Notes: a model not told the origin generated them from the letters alone. A stretch of DNA of 64,000 nucleotides from Acidianus manzaensis (GCF_002116695.1 NZ_CP020477.1:1227501-1291500), one strand, 5' to 3'. Positions 31,287-48,955 are shown, counted from the first letter of the stretch. Numbers and translations: made by a program.

Positions 31287-32855
31287 ATGAAATATATGAT
31301 TGATAAGATTAAAGAAGAAACGATCTTGGGGACTTTGCTATTTATTTCTTCTTTTTATCTTGGAGAACATTATTTTTATCTATCAATAATACTAATATAT
31401 GCATTAGCTTCTTATCTACAGCTAAAATACTTCGCACCTATAGTATCCTCTATTCTTCTAGTTTTCTCTCCGCTTCATTCTTTACTTGTTTTAATACCTT
31501 ATCCTCTTCTATTTTTGAATAGAAGATTTTCAATATCTTTCTTGCTCTCTACCTTTTTTGCTTTACTCACTGAAAATTATCTTGTTCTTTTATTGTCTTT
31601 TTCGTTAGATAGAAAAGGATTAATATCGTCTGGAATATTTTTCTTAATATTATCAGGTATTTTTATGAATGTTGGATATGGTAATTTGGCTTTTTTCCTT
31701 TTAGTTTCCGGAGTTATCTCAACTTTAGTAGAGGAGAGAATAAAAATTGACATTAAGACTTCTGCAGTGATTTATTTATCTTCATTACTTATGTTCTTTA
31801 AATTACCTTACGTAATACCTTTCCTTCTATCTTTTTCTCCTTTATCGTCTTTGCTGTCTTCACCTTTTTATCCATTTTTAGCTTTAATTAGTCTAAAATA
31901 TTTAGCTAAAAGAATAAATAAAATTAAGTTTATGAATATTATACCTACAATTTTTTCCTTTCTATATCCTTCATTAAGTTTTTCCTCATCCTATGATATG
32001 ATTAGTGCAAACAAGACAAACATTAACAAGTATGATAAGATGTTGGATACATTATATTATTTAGTTCCATTTATCTTTTCATTGTATTTCTTTATAGAAG
32101 GAGATTATGGGCTATTTCAATTCCTAAGTATATCATCAATATTTCTTATTTTATTACGATATTGGAAATATCTACTTAGAATAAAAAATCAAATAATAAC
32201 TTTTTCACCATATATTATATCTATAAGTCTAATATTTTCTGCATTATATTTTTATTATATGGATTTATTTAAATTCACGCTATTAATCGTGTCAGCAATA
32301 GCTATGAGTTTTCCAATAAAAGTTAATCCTATTGGATTACCAATAAGTTTCCTCAGTTTAATAAATCCTATAGTTGGTATAGCATCCTCAATAAACAGAT
32401 ATTCGTTTATATTTCTCATAATTCCACTAATAGGATATTTATATTTTCATATTTCTATATTAACTTGGATTTTTTATGCGATAGGAGTTATACTATATTT
32501 AATAGCTCATGAAAAAGCATTAAGGGAAAATCTTATTCTATTATTTACTTCTGTTATTTATTTCAGTTATGCAATGTACTTATTTGTTATCGGATATTTG
32601 ACAAGTAGCGTTCCATTTTTAATTATATCCATAATATTGAGTCTACTATTTATGAAATATAGATACAATTCAAAGGAAAATCTAATTCAACTAATAGCTT
32701 ATTTAGCAGTTTCTTTTCCTTTGCCTATAATATCATTGCCGTTCTTTTTTGCTAGGAAGAGATTAGGAATTATAGCATTATTATTAGAGGGTATAATAAC
32801 TATATTATTGATTAAATATTTGGCTTTTATTCATATTATTACAATGTCATACTGA
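31287..32855 (+). CDS. Polytopic membrane protein, unknown
   Basis: A 522-residue protein made almost wholly of hydrophobic segments, perhaps 14-16 membrane helices, with very short loops. One longer polar loop with Lys/Asn/Asp lies around residues 235-260. No motif of a transporter, glycosyltransferase or respiratory family is apparent to me. Phe, Leu, Ile, Ser and Tyr dominate. Likely a Sulfolobales-restricted protein. Transcribed alone from the divergent region on its left. Confidence 0.65.
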   Translation: MKYMIDKIKEETILGTLLFISSFYLGEHYFYLSIILIYALASYLQLKYFAPIVSSILLVFSPLHSLLVLIPYPLLFLNRRFSISFLLSTFFALLTENYLVLLLSFSLDRKGLISSGIFFLILSGIFMNVGYGNLAFFLLVSGVISTLVEERIKIDIKTSAVIYLSSLLMFFKLPYVIPFLLSFSPLSSLLSSPFYPFLALISLKYLAKRINKIKFMNIIPTIFSFLYPSLSFSSSYDMISANKTNINKYDKMLDTLYYLVPFIFSLYFFIEGDYGLFQFLSISSIFLILLRYWKYLLRIKNQIITFSPYIISISLIFSALYFYYMDLFKFTLLIVSAIAMSFPIKVNPIGLPISFLSLINPIVGIASSINRYSFIFLIIPLIGYLYFHISILTWIFYAIGVILYLIAHEKALRENLILLFTSVIYFSYAMYLFVIGYLTSSVPFLIISIILSLLFMKYRYNSKENLIQLIAYLAVSFPLPIISLPFFFARKRLGIIALLLEGIITILLIKYLAFIHIITMSY

Positions 32856-33051
32856 ATTTATAATAACGACTAGATAGACCTCTAAATACTAGTATTTTCT
32901 TAACATTATGTGAAATTAAATATACTTAAGGCATTCCAAAGTGTTATATGGATAGAAATAATACAGAACTTTATATAAAGGAGGAGATTTGATATTTAAG
33001 AAATGAGATATAAATAAATTATATAAAAAGTTATAATAAAGAATAAAAAAG

Positions 33052-34227
<1,176 letters not shown>

Positions 34228-34548
34228 AATTCCATTTTCACTTTAACAATATTTAGAAGTTTTTAGAATCAAATATTTCAGAAAAGGTTTTTAGTTTAGT
34301 TTGAGTATATTTATGTTTTGAAAAATTATTCATTTTTTATAGAATGTTTCAATAGTTTAATTTTTTAACATAGTTATAAATGTTTTAATCTAGACAGATT
34401 CTTGTAAATTTTTATGTATGTCAAAGAAGATCAATCTATTTATCATAAATAAAGTATAATAAGTGAAGAGTATAAATTTTTTAAATTTACTTATGCTTAT
34501 ATAAAAAACTGAGACTAAACTTAAATGATATAATGATAATATATTACT
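34228..34548. other. Divergent intergenic region, nothing specific
   Basis: 321 bp between the flavoprotein and the divergent permease. Very AT-rich, with several TATA-like stretches but no distinct repeat or RNA. Confidence 0.45.
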
Positions 34549-36132
34549 ATGCCCAAACAGTCTAAACCTAATAATAGATTAAGAAAAGAAATAAATTTTG
34601 TGGAATTGTTTATAATAGGTCTTTCAGGCGCAGTAGCTACTGCAGTATTCTTTAGTCAAGTCGAAATGACTGCTTTTGCCGGACCAGGTAGTTTAATAGC
34701 ATGGATTATTGGAATTCTTCTATACTTTACTATAGGATTAACATATATTGAACTTTCACAAACTTATCCAGAAGCTGGAGGACCTTCTAGATATTCGATT
34801 TATTCTCATGGTATTGTAACTAATTTGATAAATGCTACTTCTGATTTAATATGGTATCTATTCATTCCTCCAATAGAAGCTTATGCTACAATAGAGGGAT
34901 TGGATTTCTTCTTTCCACAACTTTTAAATAAGGAAGATTTTCCTACTTTATTAGGAGCATTAGTTGGAGTAATAATTCTAATAGCTTATATTCCATTCAA
35001 TTATTATGGGATAAAAGTATTCGCGCGAGTTACAGCAGGATTTGGAAGCATAAAGATGATATTTTACGCATTACCTGCATTGGCGCTAGTCGTATTATTT
35101 GCTAAGCCTTCAAACTTTACTGCTTATCATGGAATTCTTCCATTCGGAATAGCTGGAGTATTCGCTGCTATGCCTTTTGCTATGTTTGCTTTTGGTGGAG
35201 CTAGAGTAGTTCCAGATTTTGCGGAAGAAACTAAAAATAAAAGAGATATCATTTATGCGTTGCTTTTCACTATATTAGGGCAAGCAACAATATATATTCT
35301 TTATAATATAGCACTATTAACTACAATAAATTGGAGTGCATTCGGAATAAAGCCAGGAGATTGGAGTGGGTTATCAAATGTTGTAGGAAATCCTTTTGTA
35401 ATATTAACGTCATCATATGATTTGAAGATATTTCTAATCATAATACTAATTGGAGCAATAGCTGGACCTTTTCTTACTGGATATATTTATATGGGAAGTG
35501 GAAGCAGAGTCCTTCTAGCTATGGGAAGATCTAAATTTATGAGTAGTGCGATGAAGCAATTGCATGAAAAGTATGCTATCCCATACTGGGGATTGATCGT
35601 ATTTGCTGTAGTTGGAGCTTTAATAACATTTCTATTTGCTCCTATACCTAGTATTTATGGTTTAATTTCGGATAGCGTAGTAGCAGGATATTTAGGATTT
35701 GCAACTAATCCAGTTGCTTTAGTAGTTTTAAGAAGACAAGGAGTAACTAAATATAAGATACCTTTTGGAAATGTTATATCTGCTATAGCTTTTATTGGAG
35801 CTTCATTAATAGTATTCTGGAGCGGATGGCCATCAGTTCCATATTCTGTTGTTCTTTTAGCTATAGCTTCAGCAGTTTTTGCTGTCTTAGGAAAAGCTAC
35901 AGCAGATTTTAAGGAATCTATTTGGTACGTAACGTATATAGGATTTCTTACATTAATGACTTACATAGGAAGCGATGGAGCCCTAAGTATTATTCCATTT
36001 CTGCCAGCTACAATAATTACTGCAGTTGTATCGCTTGCAGTATTCTATCCTGCAGGCATATTATCTGGTTTAAGGAAAGAGAACTATTTAGAACATGAAA
36101 TGGAAAAAGAAGAGGAGCCTAGAAAAGAATGA
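34549..36132 (+). CDS. APC-family amino acid permease
   Basis: A 527-residue, 12-helix secondary transporter. Helix 1 has the broken-helix signature [14 protein letters not shown], and helix 2-3 has [11 protein letters not shown], the classic APC superfamily block. Helix 6 carries [21 protein letters not shown], another family hallmark. It probably imports amino acids with protons or as an exchanger. The C-terminus is highly charged. Converges on an MFS gene with 12 bp between stops. Confidence 0.9.
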   Translation: MPKQSKPNNRLRKEINFVELFIIGLSGAVATAVFFSQVEMTAFAGPGSLIAWIIGILLYFTIGLTYIELSQTYPEAGGPSRYSIYSHGIVTNLINATSDLIWYLFIPPIEAYATIEGLDFFFPQLLNKEDFPTLLGALVGVIILIAYIPFNYYGIKVFARVTAGFGSIKMIFYALPALALVVLFAKPSNFTAYHGILPFGIAGVFAAMPFAMFAFGGARVVPDFAEETKNKRDIIYALLFTILGQATIYILYNIALLTTINWSAFGIKPGDWSGLSNVVGNPFVILTSSYDLKIFLIIILIGAIAGPFLTGYIYMGSGSRVLLAMGRSKFMSSAMKQLHEKYAIPYWGLIVFAVVGALITFLFAPIPSIYGLISDSVVAGYLGFATNPVALVVLRRQGVTKYKIPFGNVISAIAFIGASLIVFWSGWPSVPYSVVLLAIASAVFAVLGKATADFKESIWYVTYIGFLTLMTYIGSDGALSIIPFLPATIITAVVSLAVFYPAGILSGLRKENYLEHEMEKEEEPRKE

Positions 36133-36144
36133 GATAAAAATTTT

Positions 36145-37314
<1,170 letters not shown>

Positions 37315-37548
37315 ATGGGTTCATATTTTTTAAAAAATTTAAATTTATCTTTTCTACGCATGTAGATTTGTCTAATAAAATTTAATATTCCTTCTCCTAT
37401 AAAGAACTAGTAATTAAATCTATTGCCCTATTTTAAAATTTAAACTGTTATTAACTTAACCAAATAATTTTTGTTATATTTTATGTCCTATTATTAGCAG
37501 TCTAAATATAGTAAATCTTATTATTTTATTTTATAGAGTAGAGTAAAC

Positions 37549-39339
<1,791 letters not shown>

Positions 39340-39347
39340 CTTATTAT

Positions 39348-39950
39348 CTATTTATTTGAAAATATTCTCTTTATCTCTTCATATAATTCCTTAGGAGATG
39401 GATCTCTGTTAAGTTTATTCTTCAAATTCGTATAAACTTCTTTCATATATTCTATTACCATTTTACCAGAAAGACAATACTCAGGAACATGAAAGTTTGG
39501 AAGCCCTTTTCCATTGTACTCCTTTATAGTATTCATCTGCTCATCTTCTGTAGCAAAGGGATACGATAAACATGCATAAGGTTTAAATTGATGAATAGTA
39601 CACATCCAATCTTTTTGAAAAGGACAAGGTCTAGGTAATAAATAAATATCACCTTGTTTTTGTAGTTTTAATTGAAGATGTTTTTTCATTTCATTGTAAT
39701 CAAAGTTATATACTGGTACTGGATATCCAACTTTACAACATTTCCCTCCACATTGCCTACAAAGTTTGCCAGTCTCTTCATGAGTATTAAAGACATATTG
39801 AAAAATTATAGAGTATATTCCAAATTTAGCTATTGGAGAATTTTCATATTTTCCTAGGAAATTAATAATTCTACCGAGACTATCTAGATTAGATCTCAAC
39901 GCCTCTTTAGTTAGTTTATTTATTTCTTCTTCGTTAATCATAAAATACAT
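39348..39950 (-). CDS. YkgJ-family cysteine-cluster protein
   Basis: A 200-residue protein with the YkgJ (zinc/iron-chelating) cysteine pattern: CRQCGGKCC (about 81-89), then PCPF, CTIHQFKPYACLSYPF, and one cysteine further on. The eight or so cysteines should hold a metal or an Fe-S cluster. Flanking regions are helical. The cellular role of the family is unclear. Either ATG (39950 or three codons in) may be used. Converges on the GH15 gene. Confidence 0.8.
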   Translation of the reverse strand: MYFMINEEEINKLTKEALRSNLDSLGRIINFLGKYENSPIAKFGIYSIIFQYVFNTHEETGKLCRQCGGKCCKVGYPVPVYNFDYNEMKKHLQLKLQKQGDIYLLPRPCPFQKDWMCTIHQFKPYACLSYPFATEDEQMNTIKEYNGKGLPNFHVPEYCLSGKMVIEYMKEVYTNLKNKLNRDPSPKELYEEIKRIFSNK

Positions 39951-40104
39951 GGCTAGTTCTAGAGATAATAAGGTTAACTATATTAACAAATATACATGAT
40001 AACTAGTTTATTCTATGTTCTTCCATTTTATCGCTTTTATTTTTTAAGTTACAAGTTTAGATTATTTATTCTCAATATGATGTAATAAAAAGATAGAATT
40101 ATCT

Positions 40105-40461
40105 TTAATAAGAATTAGTTATTCTTTGATATATAGCTAGAAAGCTAGAATACGTTACTTCTTTAATATTTACCTCCCACGGAGAAATATTATTAACGTG
40201 CTTTCCGGGATTGTCTATTAATATCTTGACATTTGATTTCTTTGCCATAGAGTAGGAAGGAAAACATAAAGATCCATGGGGAGCAAGTAAGACATCTGGT
40301 TTAAGATCAAGACATTTTTTAGTTACTTTTGGTCTAGCATGTTCACTGTTTTTAACAGCTCTTATTATTTCTTTTTTATCAGTATCATAAAGTATTAATA
40401 GTGAAGCTTTAGGGAATATTTCAAGTTCGTATTGGTCATTTACTGATGTGCAAATAATCAT
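40105..40461 (-). CDS. Small conserved protein, possible NifX-like fold
   Basis: A 118-residue protein I cannot name. The strand pattern (ASLLILYDTDKKEI, then VLLAPHGSLCFPSY, then VKILIDN) resembles the RNase-H-like fold of the dinitrogenase FeMo-cofactor (NifX/NifB C-terminal) family, which binds metal clusters. Cysteines at 4, 49 and 66 and the APHGSLCFPS block look like a functional site. No nitrogen-fixation gene is present. Stands alone. Confidence 0.45.
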   Translation of the reverse strand: MIICTSVNDQYELEIFPKASLLILYDTDKKEIIRAVKNSEHARPKVTKKCLDLKPDVLLAPHGSLCFPSYSMAKKSNVKILIDNPGKHVNNISPWEVNIKEVTYSSFLAIYQRITNSY

Positions 40462-40838
40462 TAAGTTTACTTTTAACTAAGTTATATTTAACATGATCTA
40501 CAATAAATCTCATAGAAAAATTATAAAACAGAAATATCTTAATTTTCTTGATATCTTTTCTGTATATAATAACATAGAACACAAGTTGTGTACCATTTGG
40601 AAATTTAAATTACTAAATGAAGAGAAGAATGTTAATTTAAATAGTCTATATATTATCTTAGGAGTAATATAAATTTTAATAGTAGAAGATATAAAAGTTT
40701 TTAGAGAAAACTCGATTTATAATAAAATATAGTAAACGATAAACGTAATTCTAGTTAAAAATAATAATATATTACATAAAGGTTTCACTAGCTATTGCAT
40801 GCCTAATCCTAAAATTATATATTTCAAGTAATAGTCTT
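40462..40838. other. Intergenic region, nothing recognised
   Basis: 377 bp of AT-rich DNA between two leftward genes. It contains several stop-dense short frames and no clear RNA or repeat. Confidence 0.45.
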
Positions 40839-42851
40839 TTATTTATCAAAATATTTATAAAATAGATATACTCCTTTATAAGCTATTATTTGTGAATTAA
40901 TTTTAGCAATATCTTTTTCTTTATCTCTAACATCATAATAATCTATCTGAATTTTTGGGTATACTGTAATTCCATTTATGCTTACAGAAGTATTTAATAT
41001 GACTGAATAAGTAGTACCTTTCTCTGAACTGGATATATTAACATTGTAATCTTTACCTTTTAGCTTCTCTATTATATCATTTTTTATGTTTTCAAAATTT
41101 TTTATTTCATCATCAATTTTTTCTGGAGACACTAACGTCATATACATTCTTAAAATAGCCTTTTTTTCAATTCTAATTCTATTCTTCTTTTCCAATACAA
41201 TTCTACTTATTCCCCTAATATCATTCGTACATAAATTATTACATTGCTCTCCGTAACATAAATTGCAGTATCCAGCTAATAAAATCTTAGAGACAAAATT
41301 ACCTAATGAGTCTGTATTATAATAATAAAATAATTTACCTTCTTTAATTGCTCTATCTATATAATTGTTCATCTGATCGGATGTTTCTTTTGGAGAAAGT
41401 AATGCTTCAAAAACATCTAATGCTTTATTTCCCGTTAATTTTTCATATGATATTACATTACCAGATTTATTTACAATATCTATAACTCTAGCTATTGGAC
41501 CTTTTCCTTCTTTTTTCTCTACAATGTAACTCACATCAACACCTTCTAAGTAAAGATTTCTTAAGGCATCGTCTAGGTTATCGTACTCCGGAGTTTTAGG
41601 AGTTAATGCTACTACCAAGTATTTTATTTGATCTTCACTATTTTCTTTTCCATCACTTTCTTTCTTTTCGTCTGAAGCTTTACTCCTAATTAGTCTGCCT
41701 AATCTTTGATAGAATCTTAAAGCACTCTGAGGTACATCAGTCATTATTAAAAGCTTAGCTTCTGGTATGTCTATTCCTTCTTCTCCGACTAAAGTAGATA
41801 TTATAACGTCTATGTCTCCTCTTTTTGCACTTTGCACTATTTTTTGTCTTTCAAATCTTGTAGAATCTCCTGTCAAAACTTTTATCCTTTTAGGATCTAA
41901 ATCATAAATTGCTTTTTCAAATTCATATGCTGTGGCTTTTCTGGAAGTAAAAATTAATACTGGCTTAAAATCTTCAATCTTGTAGATTGTTAATATTTCT
42001 TTTAAAGCTCTAGCTTTATGGCTTAATTCTTTTGATTGACAAAGGAAATCAACGTAAGGGTTCTCCTCTACTTTGCCTGAAAGTCTATTAAAACTTTCAC
42101 AAAAAGCTTCTTTACCATAACTGTAAAGAGTACCTTCTAGAAATTTTAGAGTATCTTTATTACCTTTTATTAATCGTCTAAAGAAAGCATCATATACACT
42201 ATCCTCTTCTTTATTCATTTCGGCATCAAAAATATCTGCAATAGCTTTAGGAGGATTAAACGTTTTATCAATTTGAGATAATGCCTTAAAATCATAATTT
42301 AGAAATAATGGATTTCCAAGTTCTTGAACTATTCTAGGCTCAATAAGATATTTCTTATATGATGGTAACAATGCAGTAAATCCTAGTAATATTTTCGGTT
42401 CTAAATCAGCTATTGTCTCTTCATATCTCATGTCACCAAAAGCATGATGAGCTTCATCCACTATTATCGCATCAAATTCTGGAGCGCACTTAGATGCTGT
42501 AAAAGGAGTTGAAACTATAATTTTTTTACCTTGTTCAAATGCTGTACAATCTCCTTCATATTCCATACCTACATTATCGAAAACTTTTTTCCAAAACTTG
42601 TAATACATTTGATCACAAAGTAATCTAGTAGGTTCAAGAACTAGGACATTTTTTATTCCTTTTTCTAGAAGATAATATGCCATTAGTAGTTCAATTATTG
42701 TTTTTCCACTCCCAGTAGGCATAGAAACTACTATGAACTTTTTATCCTTCTGTTCTATAGATTTTATTATTTCATCGCTAACATATTTTTGATAAGGAAA
42801 AAGAGAAAATCCAAGAGATTTCTTTATCACGTCTTCGAATTCTTTTATCAT
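40839..42851 (-). CDS. DEAH-box superfamily 2 helicase with C-terminal Cys cluster
   Basis: A 670-residue SF2 helicase. Walker A is PTGSGKT (about 45-51), followed by EPTRLL (motif Ia), DEAHHAFGD (motif II), GFTA in place of SAT, a RecA2 domain with TGDSTRFERQ and STLVGEEGIDIP, and motif VI QRLGRLIRSK. The layout resembles the Hef/FANCM-like and archaeal repair helicases. An insert rich in Lys/Glu/Asp follows motif VI (about 400-415). Near 533-549 is a C-x2-C-x4-C-x3-C cluster that could bind zinc or an Fe-S centre. The last 100 residues have no motif I know. Probably acts in DNA repair or fork restart; the exact role is open. Confidence 0.85.
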   Translation of the reverse strand: MIKEFEDVIKKSLGFSLFPYQKYVSDEIIKSIEQKDKKFIVVSMPTGSGKTIIELLMAYYLLEKGIKNVLVLEPTRLLCDQMYYKFWKKVFDNVGMEYEGDCTAFEQGKKIIVSTPFTASKCAPEFDAIIVDEAHHAFGDMRYEETIADLEPKILLGFTALLPSYKKYLIEPRIVQELGNPLFLNYDFKALSQIDKTFNPPKAIADIFDAEMNKEEDSVYDAFFRRLIKGNKDTLKFLEGTLYSYGKEAFCESFNRLSGKVEENPYVDFLCQSKELSHKARALKEILTIYKIEDFKPVLIFTSRKATAYEFEKAIYDLDPKRIKVLTGDSTRFERQKIVQSAKRGDIDVIISTLVGEEGIDIPEAKLLIMTDVPQSALRFYQRLGRLIRSKASDEKKESDGKENSEDQIKYLVVALTPKTPEYDNLDDALRNLYLEGVDVSYIVEKKEGKGPIARVIDIVNKSGNVISYEKLTGNKALDVFEALLSPKETSDQMNNYIDRAIKEGKLFYYYNTDSLGNFVSKILLAGYCNLCYGEQCNNLCTNDIRGISRIVLEKKNRIRIEKKAILRMYMTLVSPEKIDDEIKNFENIKNDIIEKLKGKDYNVNISSSEKGTTYSVILNTSVSINGITVYPKIQIDYYDVRDKEKDIAKINSQIIAYKGVYLFYKYFDK

Positions 42852-42916
42852 TTCTTTTGCACTTCTTTCACATTATACATAATAAAGATTTTTCTTCGCT
42901 ACTTGATTTGGAAAAA

Positions 42917-44101
42917 TTATGAGACTGCTATTTTAGTTGGTTTAGGCCAAGTATACATAGAAACAAATACTACTGATAAAGAAGCAAAGTTTATTGCATC
43001 AACAAAATAAGGTAATGATGCCATTCCAAATGACGCTATTATTTCTCCTAATAATGCTGAAATTATTCCTCCTGCTACAGCACCTATATTATAACTTGTT
43101 CCAGTTAGAAATGCTCTAATTTCTGTTGGTACACTACTTGCTACTATCCCAGAAATTAAGGGCCAAAAACCTACAGTAAAAGCATATAAGTAAACTCCTG
43201 TAGACATTATAGGAATAGAATGCAAGAATGAAAACATTGGCATAGATAGAAATGCTGAAACTATAACTCCTACTATCCCAATATATACTAATTTGAAAGG
43301 ACTCATTATAGAAGATAACCTACCAAAAGTTATATATGAGATAGCTTGCAAGCCATTAGCTACTGCCATTAAAATTCCAATATATGATGCTTGAAAATTT
43401 TCAGCTGATGCAAAATCAGGATATATACTAAATACTGATAAATATGCTATAAACATTCCAGACATTGCTAGAGATGCTTTTATTAAATAATTTTTGTAAT
43501 CTTTTATATTAATTTTTTCAGTCTTTACTGTTGATTTGAAATTTTCAGTTACTTTGAAATAAATATAAGGAACTAAAATAAGAGGTATTGATCCAGTTAG
43601 CATAAATAAACGATATCCAAAAAGCGTATGCAATGAACTACTTAAGAAGAAATATGATACACCAGTTAGTGCATATCCTATAGCATATCCTGCCTGAACT
43701 ATGCTATTAACTAGCTGTATTTTACCTTTTGGTACTTGCTCTATTGCCAGTACTGTACAGGCTGTCCATTGTGCACCCATAAAAGCTCCTTCTATTGTTC
43801 TAAATAATGCCATTAGTGGAAATATAGTAGAAAATGCGAACATAGTTTGAAATATACCGTATCCTGCAGTTCCAGTTAGTGCGACAATCTTCCTTCCTCT
43901 TGTGTCTGCAATTTTACCGAAGATGGATGCTCCTATTACTCTTCCTATTAGCCCTAAAGAAAATAAGAGTGTTAATTCAAAATAAGTTAATCCTAGATAC
44001 TGATGAAGAAAAGTATATGCATAGGTAATTAAAACTAAATCGTAAATATTACCTGCCCATGCTAAAGTTGAGGAAGTTACTGAATGAATATATTGCTTCA
44101 T
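42917..44101 (-). CDS. MFS transporter
   Basis: A 394-residue, 12-helix major facilitator when started at the ATG at 44101 (MKQYIHSVTSSTLAW). The open frame runs 45 codons further upstream but that part is not needed for the fold and crosses the divergent promoter. GKIADTRGRKI after helix 2 is the family signature; helix 1 (WAGNIYDLVLITYAY) resembles the metabolite:proton symporter (MHS) type. Substrate unknown, possibly an organic acid. Confidence 0.85.
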   Translation of the reverse strand: MKQYIHSVTSSTLAWAGNIYDLVLITYAYTFLHQYLGLTYFELTLLFSLGLIGRVIGASIFGKIADTRGRKIVALTGTAGYGIFQTMFAFSTIFPLMALFRTIEGAFMGAQWTACTVLAIEQVPKGKIQLVNSIVQAGYAIGYALTGVSYFFLSSSLHTLFGYRLFMLTGSIPLILVPYIYFKVTENFKSTVKTEKINIKDYKNYLIKASLAMSGMFIAYLSVFSIYPDFASAENFQASYIGILMAVANGLQAISYITFGRLSSIMSPFKLVYIGIVGVIVSAFLSMPMFSFLHSIPIMSTGVYLYAFTVGFWPLISGIVASSVPTEIRAFLTGTSYNIGAVAGGIISALLGEIIASFGMASLPYFVDAINFASLSVVFVSMYTWPKPTKIAVS

Positions 44102-44113
44102 ACTAAATAATGT

Positions 44114-44130
44114 AAATAAAGATTTAAAAA
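44114..44130. repeat. 17-bp direct repeat in divergent promoter, copy 1
   Basis: AAATAAAGATTTAAAAA, identical to 44186-44202, lying 13 bp upstream of the MFS start. Either a shared regulator site or duplicated core promoter sequence. Confidence 0.4.
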
Positions 44131-44185
44131 AATTTATTTCTACACTAGAGAAAATATAATATTTTAACTCTAAAAAGAGAAAATG

Positions 44186-44202
44186 AAATAAAGATTTAAA
44201 AA
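44186..44202 (+). promoter_or_regulatory. 17-bp direct repeat, copy 2, with TATA box
   Basis: Second copy of the 17-mer, 72 bp from the first. It contains GATTTAAAAAG about 30 bp before the ATG at 44228 and so probably is the TATA region of the small helical protein gene. Confidence 0.45.
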
Positions 44203-44227
44203 GTATAATACTAAACCTTAACTTAAA

Positions 44228-44647
44228 ATGGACCATCTAGATGATGTAATATTACAGCAAATATATAATGAATGTCTAAAAAAGAATAAATACTGGAATT
44301 GTATAGCTAATGAACTAAACTTATTGCCATATTCAAAAGAAACTAAAAAAATATTTATGCTAAAATATATTAAAAAATATCTAGGCATTAACACATTTAT
44401 AGCCGGGATATTATCAAAATCTATCTTTAATTGTATAAATTCTAACAAAAACAATGATGAGATTGAATGTTATATAAGAATTTACGATCATTTAGAAGAT
44501 TTGCCTCCTTTATTGCCTGATGAAATATTAATAAGAATTCATAAAACAGTAAGAATTTTATTAACGGAAAAAAGAAATGATATAGAAAATCTTTGTAATA
44601 AAGGTAATGAAATTGCTTGCGAAATTTTAGAAAACGATCTGCTATAA
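44228..44647 (+). CDS. Small helical protein, unknown
   Basis: A 139-residue soluble, mostly helical protein rich in Asn, Ile, Leu, Lys and Glu, with several cysteines (CLKK, NCIAN, NCINSN, ECYI, LCNKG, ACEIL) that show no metal-binding spacing. No family recognised. It has its own TATA box about 30 bp upstream, which supports expression. Its stop overlaps that of the convergent EamA gene by 6 bp. Confidence 0.6.
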   Translation: MDHLDDVILQQIYNECLKKNKYWNCIANELNLLPYSKETKKIFMLKYIKKYLGINTFIAGILSKSIFNCINSNKNNDEIECYIRIYDHLEDLPPLLPDEILIRIHKTVRILLTEKRNDIENLCNKGNEIACEILENDLL

Positions 44648-45538
44648 TTTTGTCTTTATCACTTTCCTATTTCTTCTTATTCCTTTATCAATAATGGATA
44701 TGCCAGTCCTCAATCTAGAAACTAATATTCCAATAAACATAATTATAATTCCGGCTATTTGAAATCCAGGTGGTAAGTCGTCATTTTCTACCATTTGTAT
44801 TACAGTCGAGAATATTGGAACAGAAAATGAGGATACTGTTAATTTTGATATTCTTTCTGCTTTAGCTAATAAATTCCATAAGAAGAAAGATACTGCTCCT
44901 CCTAAAGTCGAAGTATAAATTATACCTTCTATAAATTCTGAAGTAAAACTTATTGTATGAACTGAAATAGTAAAAGGTGTTAACAACAACGAGCCAATAA
45001 CAAATTGAGACATATTTATATCATAAATATTATAATCTTTCAATTTCCTATAGTATACCGTAAATCCTGCCCAAAATATAGCATTAGCTATAGTTAATAT
45101 CGCACCAAATAGTGAACCCAAATGAGAAGCTAAAGGTATTGAATACAATATTACTCCTAAAAAACCTATAGATAATCCAGCATATTCTATATAGCTAGGC
45201 TTCTCTTTTATTATAAGGAAAGCTAAAGGCAAAGAGAAGAGAGGCATAGAATAGCTTAATACTGCGCTAGCAGCAGGCGACACATAAATTAGACCATAAG
45301 CCCATAATACTGAACTTGTAGTAGTAAAAATAGATAGGGTAATAATATCTCTATTAAATATAAGCTTTCCTCCTAGAGCAAAAAATATACCTGCTGATAC
45401 TGTGTATCTTATTAGATTAAAGATAAATGGTGAAGATGAAGCTACTGCCTCTTTAGCGAATATGTAATTAAAAGATGAGATTATGACATAAGGAATCAAA
45501 TAATATATTGACCTCAATTTTGACAAATGAAAGGACAA
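44642..45538 (-). CDS. EamA/DMT-family transporter
   Basis: A 298-residue, ten-helix protein of the drug/metabolite transporter superfamily with two EamA repeats. The first half has FNLIRYTVSAGIFFALGGKL and the helix 4 PLAFLIIKEKPSYIEYAGLSIGFLGV signature; the second half repeats the pattern. The C-terminus is basic. Probably exports amino acids or metabolites. Confidence 0.88.
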   Translation of the reverse strand: MSFHLSKLRSIYYLIPYVIISSFNYIFAKEAVASSSPFIFNLIRYTVSAGIFFALGGKLIFNRDIITLSIFTTTSSVLWAYGLIYVSPAASAVLSYSMPLFSLPLAFLIIKEKPSYIEYAGLSIGFLGVILYSIPLASHLGSLFGAILTIANAIFWAGFTVYYRKLKDYNIYDINMSQFVIGSLLLTPFTISVHTISFTSEFIEGIIYTSTLGGAVSFFLWNLLAKAERISKLTVSSFSVPIFSTVIQMVENDDLPPGFQIAGIIIMFIGILVSRLRTGISIIDKGIRRNRKVIKTKL

Positions 45539-45760
45539 GTATCGAATTTAAAAGATTTTATCTAATTAGATGTAGGTCTTTTAGGCTTTAATTTCTAGTA
45601 AAGAGATATTTTTCCTTAACTTTTACTAATTACTAGTTAAAACAATCAAACTTAATGTACTAATCTTTTATTATTTAGCGTTAAATAAATGAATGGATTA
45701 TAAATAATAACGTTATAATAGAAGAACATTTTTATCTTAGAAGATTAGTATAAAAATATC

Positions 45761-46456
45761 ATGTATCTTTTATATTCTACAAGAGATGAAATAAAAGGGA
45801 AAATAGGACTATTACCAGTTGGGAGTATAGAACAACATGGCCCTCACTTACCTATGGGAACTGATATAATAATAGCAGAAGAAATCGCAAAAAACGTTGA
45901 AAAAGAGTTTCCAAACGATGTAGTATTATTTCCTTCTATCTATTATGGTTGCTCATTAGAACACAACGGATTCCCTTACTTAGGTGTCCAATATATTAGT
46001 TTTCTAAACTATATGCTAGATATAATAGAAAAATCGAAAGAATTATTCAAATCGATAATTATAATAAATGGACATGGAGGAAATGAATCAATATTAGATA
46101 TAATACGAAGACAGATTAACTTTACTTCAAGTGAGTTCAAAGTATATATATTTAGCATGGTAGGTAGAGATAGTAATCTATTTGAGGCAATTGACATGCA
46201 TGCTGGATCGCTGGAGACTTCTAGAATGAAATATCTCCATCCAGAATTAGTTAAAGAAGATAAGATAAAAGAAATAAAGAACCTCACTGTAAAAGATGGC
46301 GTATTTAAGGAAATCACTACTAAAGAAGCTAATCCTTATGGGGTTATAAACATTGGAAAATTAGAAATAGATCCTGAAAAAGGTAAGATTTCAATTCAAA
46401 AAGCTAGCACAGAATTAAAAGAATTAGTGATAAAAATACTGGAAAAAGAAAAGTAG
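45761..46456 (+). CDS. Creatininase-family amidohydrolase, ArfB-like
   Basis: A 231-residue metal-dependent amidohydrolase. The metal-binding motifs are in order: SIEQHGPHLPMGTD (about 23-36), NGHGGNES (about 104-111) and DMHAGSLETS (near 147). In archaea a member of this family (ArfB) removes the formyl group from the first intermediate of the riboflavin and F420 pathways, and that is the best guess here. Creatininase proper and mycofactocin MftE are other members. The photolyase gene, whose enzyme needs a flavin, follows 59 bp downstream on the same strand. Confidence 0.85.
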   Translation: MYLLYSTRDEIKGKIGLLPVGSIEQHGPHLPMGTDIIIAEEIAKNVEKEFPNDVVLFPSIYYGCSLEHNGFPYLGVQYISFLNYMLDIIEKSKELFKSIIIINGHGGNESILDIIRRQINFTSSEFKVYIFSMVGRDSNLFEAIDMHAGSLETSRMKYLHPELVKEDKIKEIKNLTVKDGVFKEITTKEANPYGVINIGKLEIDPEKGKISIQKASTELKELVIKILEKEK

Positions 46457-46515
46457 ATAGCTTATGATTAATTATTTTTAACAAATAGCTTTAACATGCT
46501 TGATAATCTTCGAAT

Positions 46516-47784
<1,269 letters not shown>

Positions 47785-47809
47785 GAAAACGTGAGATAAC
47801 AATATATAC

Positions 47810-48955
<1,146 letters not shown>

